Shown in pieces: positions 6,558-10,849 of a DNA stretch of 10,849 bases. The position numbers were made by a program, and so were the translations under genes. Source of the stretch: an uncultured Verrucomicrobiota bacterium (GTDB lineage Bacteria > Verrucomicrobiota > Kiritimatiellia > RFP12 > UBA1067); NCBI GenBank assembly GCA_945947925.1, contig CAMEZU010000042.1, positions 1-10,849 on the forward strand, read 5' to 3'. Below the pieces are notes generated by a model. The model saw only the letters and a program-made list of their open reading frames with translations. It ran no database searches and had not been told where the DNA came from. Position 1 is the stretch's first letter; every line of letters starts with the position of its first letter.

Positions 6558-7556
6558 ATGGCGTCCAAGAATCCATTTCTCAAAAAGGCGACGGGAGCCC
6601 CCAAGGCTCCCGCTCGTGTTGAAAAGAGGCACGGTCTCGGCCGCGGCCTCGATTCGCTTATTCCGAGCAAGACCGACGTGTCCGCACCGCTGAAGGCCGT
6701 CGTCGCCGCGCCCGTTCCGGCGCCGGTCCCGCAGCCAGATCCCGGCGCGCCGCTCGAGTTGCCGATTCTGGACATCGAGCGCAGCCCCTATCAGCCGCGT
6801 CGCGAGTTCAAGGACGAAGAACTCGCCGAGCTTGCCGAGTCGCTGAAGAACAGCGGTCTTGTGCAGCCGCCGACCGTGCGCAAGAACGCGGCCGGGAAGT
6901 ACGAGCTCATCGCGGGCGAGCGCCGTCTCAGGGCCGCGCTCCTGGCGGGCTGGAAGAAGATTCGCGTCACGCTTGTCGAGGCGGACGACCTGACCGCCGC
7001 CGCGATGACGACGACCGAGAACCTCAACCGCGAGGACCTCAATCCGATCGAGGAGGCGGTGAGCTACCGCACGCTGCAGGATCAGTTCGGCCTGACGCAG
7101 CAGGAGGTCGCCGAGAAGGTCGGCAAGGGCCGTGCGACGGTCGCGAACGCGGTGCGTCTCCTCGAGCTCCCCGAAGAGGTGAAGACGCTCCTGCAGACGA
7201 AGCTCCTGTCGGTCGGTCACGCGAAGCTCCTCTTGTCCGTTGACGCGGAAAAGGACCGCGTTCTCCTGGCGCGCGACTGCGTCAACGAGCAGCTGACGGT
7301 TCGGGCGCTCGAAAAGCGCATCGCGCGTCTGCACGCGCCGGTCGTCGAGAAGCCGCACGGGACGCCGGACATGCCCGACGGCTATGTGCGGTCGCTCGCC
7401 GACAAGCTGAAGAAGCATCTCGGTTGCGCGGTGCGCCTCACGAGCGGCGTCACGCACGCGAACGGCAAGCACACGAAGGGCGTCCTGGAGATCGATTTCT
7501 TCGACAATGACGAGCTCGACCGCGTCCTCAAGATGATTGGCGTCGAGATCGACTGA
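6558..7556 (+). CDS. parB: Chromosome-partitioning protein ParB
   Basis: ParB (Spo0J/Noc superfamily) is a CTP-dependent clamp that loads at parS sites, spreads on DNA and works with the ATPase ParA to segregate origins. This copy has 332 residues. Residues 26-35 (GLGRGLDSLI) are the ParA-contacting N-terminal motif. The CTP-binding domain has SPYQPRREF (76-84), GERR (120-123) and ENLNREDLNPIEEA (154-167). A helix-turn-helix lies around 177-203 and the C-terminal dimerisation region around 275-332. The start ATG follows the stop of the upstream gene and an extra TAA without a clear Shine-Dalgarno, so translation is probably coupled. No parA and no good parS palindrome are in the window. An alanine/proline linker (about 47-62) is longer than usual. 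Confidence 0.93.
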   Translation: MASKNPFLKKATGAPKAPARVEKRHGLGRGLDSLIPSKTDVSAPLKAVVAAPVPAPVPQPDPGAPLELPILDIERSPYQPRREFKDEELAELAESLKNSGLVQPPTVRKNAAGKYELIAGERRLRAALLAGWKKIRVTLVEADDLTAAAMTTTENLNREDLNPIEEAVSYRTLQDQFGLTQQEVAEKVGKGRATVANAVRLLELPEEVKTLLQTKLLSVGHAKLLLSVDAEKDRVLLARDCVNEQLTVRALEKRIARLHAPVVEKPHGTPDMPDGYVRSLADKLKKHLGCAVRLTSGVTHANGKHTKGVLEIDFFDNDELDRVLKMIGVEID

Positions 7557-7558
7557 CG

Positions 7559-8422
7559 ATGCTCGGCGCACTGGTAGCCGCCGCGCTGGTCTTCGCACCG
7601 GCCGATGCGCACCTGGCCCGTGAAACGGCGAACGGCCTGGTTTCCCGATACACTCCCCGCGACGGCGGGACGGAGGAGGGGCGCTGGGCCGCTGTTTTTA
7701 TCCGGGACCGAGCCGTCGAGTCGGGACTCAAGGCGAGCCTGGACCGGTTCGAGGCCGAGACCGAGACCGGAAGGCGCACATTTGCCAACGTGGAGGGCGT
7801 CTGGCAGGGCGACAGCCCGGACGCGCCCTGGGTCGTCTTCATCTCCCATTTCGACACCAAGCCCGGCGTCTCCTGTCCGGGAGCCAACGACGGGGCGTCG
7901 ACGACGGGACTCCTGGTCGCGCTCGGCCGATGCGTGGTCCGTCAGCGCCCGAGCGGCGTCAACGTGCTTTTCCTCTGGACGGACGGCGAGGAGTGCCGGC
8001 GGGCGTACGGACCGAAGGACGGGTTCTGGGGGTCGCGTCATGCCGCGGCGAAGCTGAAGGCGTCGGGACGCCAGGTGCTGGGCGTCTTCTGCCTGGACAT
8101 GCTCGGAGACCGCAACCTGGAGATCTCGGTTCCCGCCAACGGCTCGCCGGCGCTGCGGCGCATCGTCCATCGCGCGGCCGAGTCGCTCGGACTGAAGAAT
8201 CGCGTCCGTGACCGCGCGTACAACGTCCGCGACGACCACCAGGCGTTTCTCGACGTCGGCTTCCGCGCCCTCGACCTCATCGACTTCGACTACGGCAGCG
8301 CCCCCGGTCTCAACGACTGGTGGCACACCGAGAAGGACACGATGGACAAGGTCTCCGAGAAGTCCCTCCTGACCGCCGGCCGCCTCTGTCTCGCGGTTCT
8401 CGGCCAGTTCCGAAAAGAGTGA
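7559..8422 (+). CDS. Secreted M28-family zinc peptidase / glutaminyl-cyclase-like enzyme
   Basis: A 287-residue exported zinc hydrolase. The first ~17 residues (MLGALVAAALVFAPADA) look like a signal peptide with no basic residues; a CTG codon 6 bases upstream is a possible alternative start. Expected M28 metal ligands and catalytic residues are visible: SHFDT (96-100, H97), GANDGAS (108-114, D111), DGEE (142-145), CLDMLGD (178-184) and WWHTEKDTMD (254-263, H256). The DDHQAFL block (225-231) before the final histidine resembles glutaminyl-peptide cyclotransferases, so the reaction could be aminopeptidase or pyroglutamate formation; sequence alone does not decide. It begins 2 bases after parB with no strong ribosome site, so it is probably translationally coupled, yet no functional link with ParB is known. 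Confidence 0.85.
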   Translation: MLGALVAAALVFAPADAHLARETANGLVSRYTPRDGGTEEGRWAAVFIRDRAVESGLKASLDRFEAETETGRRTFANVEGVWQGDSPDAPWVVFISHFDTKPGVSCPGANDGASTTGLLVALGRCVVRQRPSGVNVLFLWTDGEECRRAYGPKDGFWGSRHAAAKLKASGRQVLGVFCLDMLGDRNLEISVPANGSPALRRIVHRAAESLGLKNRVRDRAYNVRDDHQAFLDVGFRALDLIDFDYGSAPGLNDWWHTEKDTMDKVSEKSLLTAGRLCLAVLGQFRKE

Positions 8423-8441
8423 CCCGCAGACAAACGCTCCA

Positions 8442-8460
8442 AGTTATCAGACGATAGACT
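8442..8460. promoter_or_regulatory. Possible operator or small hairpin upstream of the XRE-cupin gene
   Basis: agttatc (8442-8448) and gatagact (8453-8460) form an imperfect inverted repeat around agac, with one bulged base. It lies 29 bases upstream of the extended -10. It could be an autoregulatory operator or a weak hairpin after the peptidase gene; there is no T run. Low confidence. Confidence 0.22.
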
Positions 8461-8488
8461 GTGATGCGCGGCACTTCTGACCGATTTT

Positions 8489-8497
8489 TGATATAAT
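8489..8497 (+). promoter_or_regulatory. Extended -10 promoter for the XRE-cupin gene
   Basis: TGA followed by TATAAT (8492-8497) forms an extended -10 element without a recognisable -35. Transcription would start near 8504, leaving a leader of only about 16 bases, which barely includes the ribosome site. The box continues as AGGG, like the glgA promoter. Confidence 0.62.
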
Positions 8498-8519
8498 AGG
8501 GACTTCAAGGAGATATAGA

Positions 8520-9089
8520 TTGCCGATGAACAAGGAGAGCAAAGTCGCCGAACGCATTCGCGCCTACCGGGAGAAGCTCGAGATGAGCGTCGCCGACCTG
8601 GCTGCGAATAGCGGCGTCGACGAGAAGGTCATCCAGTCGATCGAGGCGGGTGAGGTCATTCCCGCGCTGGGCGTGCTGACGAAGATTTCGCGTACCCTCG
8701 GGCAGCGTCTCGGCACGTTCATGGATGACCAGTTCAAGCCGGACCCGATCATTACGCGGGCGGCCGAGAACGACGGTCAGGACGACGTGAGCGCGCGCGT
8801 GAACGGCTGGGGCTATTCGGCCCGTTCGCTCGCGCCCGGGAAGCCCGACCGCCAGATGGATCCGTACCACCTCGAACTGCCGGCGGGCGGACAGGGCATG
8901 GAGTCCTCGCACGAGGGCGAGGAGCTCGTCATCTGCGTCTCGGGCCAGATTGAGCTCGCCTACGGCGGCGAGACGACGGTCCTCGGTCCCGGCGACACCG
9001 CCTACTACAACAGCGTTGTCAAGCATGCGATCCGCGCCGTCGGCGGCAAGCCTGCCTCGGCCTACGGCGTCGTGTTCCTGCCGTTGTGA
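8520..9089 (+). CDS. XRE-type HTH regulator with C-terminal cupin domain
   Basis: A cytoplasmic transcription factor of 189 residues. A lambda-repressor-like helix-turn-helix spans about residues 8-66 (RIRAYREKLEMSVADLAANSG...IQSIEAGEVIPALGVLTKIS). A cupin domain spans about 112-189, with SSHEGEELVICVSGQIEL (129-146) and GPGDTAYYNSVVKH (156-169); H131, E135 and H169 sit where cupins usually bind a metal or ligand. Regulators of this kind sense a small molecule. aaggag (8507-8512) lies 7 bases before TTG 8520 but 13 before ATG 8526, so TTG is preferred. accD lies 53 bases downstream, so it may belong to the fatty-acid cluster, but its ligand and targets are unknown. Confidence 0.88.
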   Translation: MPMNKESKVAERIRAYREKLEMSVADLAANSGVDEKVIQSIEAGEVIPALGVLTKISRTLGQRLGTFMDDQFKPDPIITRAAENDGQDDVSARVNGWGYSARSLAPGKPDRQMDPYHLELPAGGQGMESSHEGEELVICVSGQIELAYGGETTVLGPGDTAYYNSVVKHAIRAVGGKPASAYGVVFLPL

Positions 9090-9142
9090 AGAGGCTGAGA
9101 GGGTTTTGGAAGTTTTGAAGGTTGAGAAAGGGAAAATGACAC
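9090..9142 (+). other. G/T/A-rich imperfect short repeat before accD
   Basis: Between the regulator stop and accD the + strand is nearly free of C. Around 9103-9130 it contains imperfect 9-10-base units (gttttggaa, gttttgaag, gttgagaaag). The aaaggga at 9127-9133 serves as the accD ribosome site. No promoter is evident, so accD may be read from the regulator's promoter. An out-of-frame ATG at 9136 opens a six-codon frame (MTHELV, stop 9154-9156) that overlaps the accD start. Confidence 0.4.
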
Positions 9143-9973
9143 ATGAGCTGGTTTGAAGTCAAGGCCGACAAGCCGAAGATCCCGCCTGCGAAGGCGCTGT
9201 GGGCGATTTGCCCGAAGTGCAAGAGCCACATGACCAAGGAAACGTGGAAGGCGAACAATGCGATCTGTCCGAAGTGCAACTATCACGGACGCCTCAGCGC
9301 CCGCGAACGCATCGCGCAGGTCGCCGACGAGGGCACGTTTGCGGAAGTCTTCCGCGCGGTCAGCTACTCCGATCATCTCCAGTTCCACGACGCGACCGGC
9401 GACTACAAGTCCAAGGTCGAGGCGACGATCGCCAAGTCCGGCGAGACGGAGTCCGTCGTGATGGGCACCTGCGACATCGAGGGACACAAGGCGATGCTCG
9501 GCGTCATGGACTTCGCGTTCATGGGCGGCAGCCTCGGCACCGGTACCGGCGAGCGCATCGCCCGTGCCTGCGAGCAGGCGATCGCCGAGCGCCGTCCGCT
9601 CATCCTCTTCTGCGCCTCCGGCGGCGCGCGCATGCACGAGGGCATCCTCTCGCTCATGCAGATGACGAAGACCTCCGCCGCGATCGGCCGCCTGAAGGAC
9701 GCGGGCCTTCCGTACATCAGCGTCTGCACCGATCCGACGACGGGCGGCGTGAGCGCCTCCTACGCGATGCTGGGCGACATCAACATCACCGAGCCCAAGG
9801 CCCTCATCGGCTTTGCGGGGCGCCGCGTGATTGAGAACACGATCCACCAGAAGCTTCCCGCAGACTTCCAGACGTCGGAGTACCTCGAGAAGCACGGCTT
9901 CATCGACAAGATCGTCGAGCGCAAGGACATGAAGCACTTCCTCGCGAAGATGCTCGGGTTCTGGGGATTCTAA
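9143..9973 (+). CDS. accD: Acetyl-CoA carboxylase carboxyltransferase subunit beta
   Basis: With AccA it forms the carboxyltransferase that moves CO2 from biotin-BCCP to acetyl-CoA, making malonyl-CoA, the first committed step of fatty-acid synthesis. The protein has 276 residues (E. coli 304). The N-terminal zinc ribbon is intact, with C23, C26, C42 and C45 in two CPKC pairs. The crotonase-like core has FAFMGGSLGTGTGERI (124-139), ASGGARMHEGILSLMQM (158-174), TTGGVSASYAMLGD (199-212) and EPKALIGFAGRRVIENT (217-233), all characteristic of AccD. The start ATG lies 9 bases after aaaggga. accA follows in the same direction, as expected for partner subunits, with the AT-rich inverted repeat between. 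Confidence 0.96.
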   Translation: MSWFEVKADKPKIPPAKALWAICPKCKSHMTKETWKANNAICPKCNYHGRLSARERIAQVADEGTFAEVFRAVSYSDHLQFHDATGDYKSKVEATIAKSGETESVVMGTCDIEGHKAMLGVMDFAFMGGSLGTGTGERIARACEQAIAERRPLILFCASGGARMHEGILSLMQMTKTSAAIGRLKDAGLPYISVCTDPTTGGVSASYAMLGDINITEPKALIGFAGRRVIENTIHQKLPADFQTSEYLEKHGFIDKIVERKDMKHFLAKMLGFWGF

Positions 9974-9975
9974 TC

Positions 9976-10055
9976 ATTGAATATTGAACATTGAAAATTG
10001 AATAACGAAAGACTGAATTCCTCCATTATTCATTATTCAATACTCAATATTCAAT
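9976..10055. repeat. AT-rich 80-base imperfect inverted repeat between accD and accA
   Basis: A 30-base left arm (9976-10005) pairs with a 30-base right arm (10026-10055), 26 of 30 positions complementary, around a 20-base spacer (10006-10025). The left arm is itself a tandem of 7-base units: attgaat, attgaac, attgaaa, attgaat. The right arm carries the reverse-complement units. Base composition is very unlike the GC-rich genes on each side. It starts 2 bases after the accD stop, so it could act as an attenuator, an mRNA 3'-end stabiliser or a terminator-like hairpin, or be a lineage-specific mobile or REP-like repeat. There is no T run directly after the right arm. The element is clear; its role is not. 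Confidence 0.85.
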
Positions 10056-10079
10056 CACTATTTGGAAAGGGATTTGACT

Positions 10080-10849
10080 ATGGCTACTCAGAAAGTTACC
10101 AAGAAGGCGCCGGCGAAGAAGGTTGCGGCCGTTTCCGCGTGGGACAAGGTCAAGATCGCGCGTGACGCGAAGCGTCCCCACATCTGGGACTTCATCAACA
10201 ACGTCTGCTCCGACTTCGAGGAGCTCCACGGCGACCGCCTCGTGAACGACGATCCCGGCATGGTCGCGGGCTTCGGCACGATCGGCGAGCACAAGGTCCT
10301 CGTCCTCGGACACCACAAGGGCGCGACGGTCGAGGAGAACATGGAGGCCAACTTCGGCATGGTGAACCCCGACGGCTACCGCAAGGCGATGCGCCTGGCG
10401 AAGCTCGCGGAGCGTTTCCACAACCCGATCGTCACCTTCGTCGACACCCCCGGCGCCTATCCGGGCCGCGAGGCCGAGGAGCGCGGTCAGGCCGAGGCTA
10501 TCGCGAAGTCGCTCGAGTTCTTCTCGGGCCTCAAGACCCCGATCGTCGTCGTCATCACCGGCGAGGGCGGCTCCGGCGGCGCGCTTGCGATCGCGGTCGG
10601 CGACAGGATCCTCATGATGGAGAACGCGGTCTATTCCGTCATCTCTCCCGAAGGCTGCGCGGGCATTCTGTGGCGCGACGGCACGAAGGCCCCCGAGGCC
10701 GCCGAGGCGCTCAAGATCACGGCCCCCGACCTCCTCAAGCTCGGCGCGATCGACGAGATCGTCGCGGAACCCGCGGGCGGTGCGCACAAGAACCAGAAGG
10801 CGGCGTGCGCGAACGTCAAGAAGGCGGTCCTCGCCGCGCTCAAGGAGCT
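10080..10849 (+). CDS. accA: Acetyl-CoA carboxylase carboxyltransferase subunit alpha, cut by window end
   Basis: Partner of AccD in the carboxyltransferase half of acetyl-CoA carboxylase. The first 256 residues are visible and the frame is still open at the right edge; by comparison with E. coli AccA only a short C-terminus is missing. Core motifs are present: FGMVNPDGYRKAMRLAKLAERF, TFVDTPGAYPGREAEERGQ, GEGGSGGALAIAVGD and YSVISPEGCAGILW. The N-terminus is unusual: E. coli AccA has about 60 residues of helices before the core, but here only a Lys/Ala-rich tail (MATQKVTKKAPAKK) and about 10 more residues precede it. The ATG has ggaaaggg (10064-10071) 8 bases upstream. No start further upstream is plausible because the AT-rich repeat occupies that space. 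Confidence 0.95.
   Translation, partial: MATQKVTKKAPAKKVAAVSAWDKVKIARDAKRPHIWDFINNVCSDFEELHGDRLVNDDPGMVAGFGTIGEHKVLVLGHHKGATVEENMEANFGMVNPDGYRKAMRLAKLAERFHNPIVTFVDTPGAYPGREAEERGQAEAIAKSLEFFSGLKTPIVVVITGEGGSGGALAIAVGDRILMMENAVYSVISPEGCAGILWRDGTKAPEAAEALKITAPDLLKLGAIDEIVAEPAGGAHKNQKAACANVKKAVLAALKE

Noticed and set aside
1..10849. CRISPR array, tRNA/rRNA gene, transposase or defence system
   Set aside because: No regularly spaced repeats, no cloverleaf or rRNA-like stretch and no transposase or nuclease motif were seen on either strand.

Overview
This is a GC-rich bacterial window (AT-rich only between genes) that mostly carries core housekeeping genes, all on the + strand, preceded by a short decayed minus-strand patch. 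The organism looks like a member of the PVC superphylum, possibly a Kiritimatiellota/Lentisphaerae/Verrucomicrobiota-type lineage. That is an inference from the eukaryotic-type branching enzyme, the short-repeat surface protein, the kinase-like scrap with APEQ and ADIHALG motifs, and the AT-rich intergenic repeat. No single marker here proves it.

Layout. Positions 1-93 hold a terminator-like hairpin for a gene left of the window. Positions 94-524 (minus strand) are a gene graveyard: a Ser/Thr-kinase-like piece runs in frame into a RelB/DinJ-type antitoxin piece, which meets the C-terminal tail of a YoeB-type toxin in another frame. At 635-4223 lie glgA and glgB (glycogen synthase and branching enzyme), 16 bases apart, behind an extended -10 promoter. 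At 4305-4883 is infC (IF-3), whose reading frame has no ATG, GTG or TTG upstream of the conserved N-terminal domain and almost certainly starts at ATC. At 4903-5775 is pssA (phosphatidylserine synthase). At 5847-6554 is a secreted protein made of about ten 15-16-residue repeats, followed after a double stop by parB (6558-7556), followed 2 bases later by a secreted M28/glutaminyl-cyclase-like metallopeptidase (7559-8422). At 8520-9089 is an XRE-cupin regulator with a probable TTG start. accD (9143-9973) and accA (10080 to beyond the right edge) encode the two carboxyltransferase subunits of acetyl-CoA carboxylase; they are separated by an AT-rich 80-base imperfect inverted repeat.

Functional themes are glycogen storage (glgAB), translation initiation (infC), membrane lipid synthesis (pssA, accD, accA), chromosome segregation (parB) and envelope or periplasm (repeat protein, M28 enzyme). 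Four intergenic promoters share a TATAAT/TAAAAT -10 box, and in three of them it runs into AGG, giving a candidate house-style promoter. No tRNA, rRNA, CRISPR array, insertion sequence or defence system was seen. The most unusual items are the ATC start of infC, the triple-fragment scar at the left end, and the hairpin between accD and accA.
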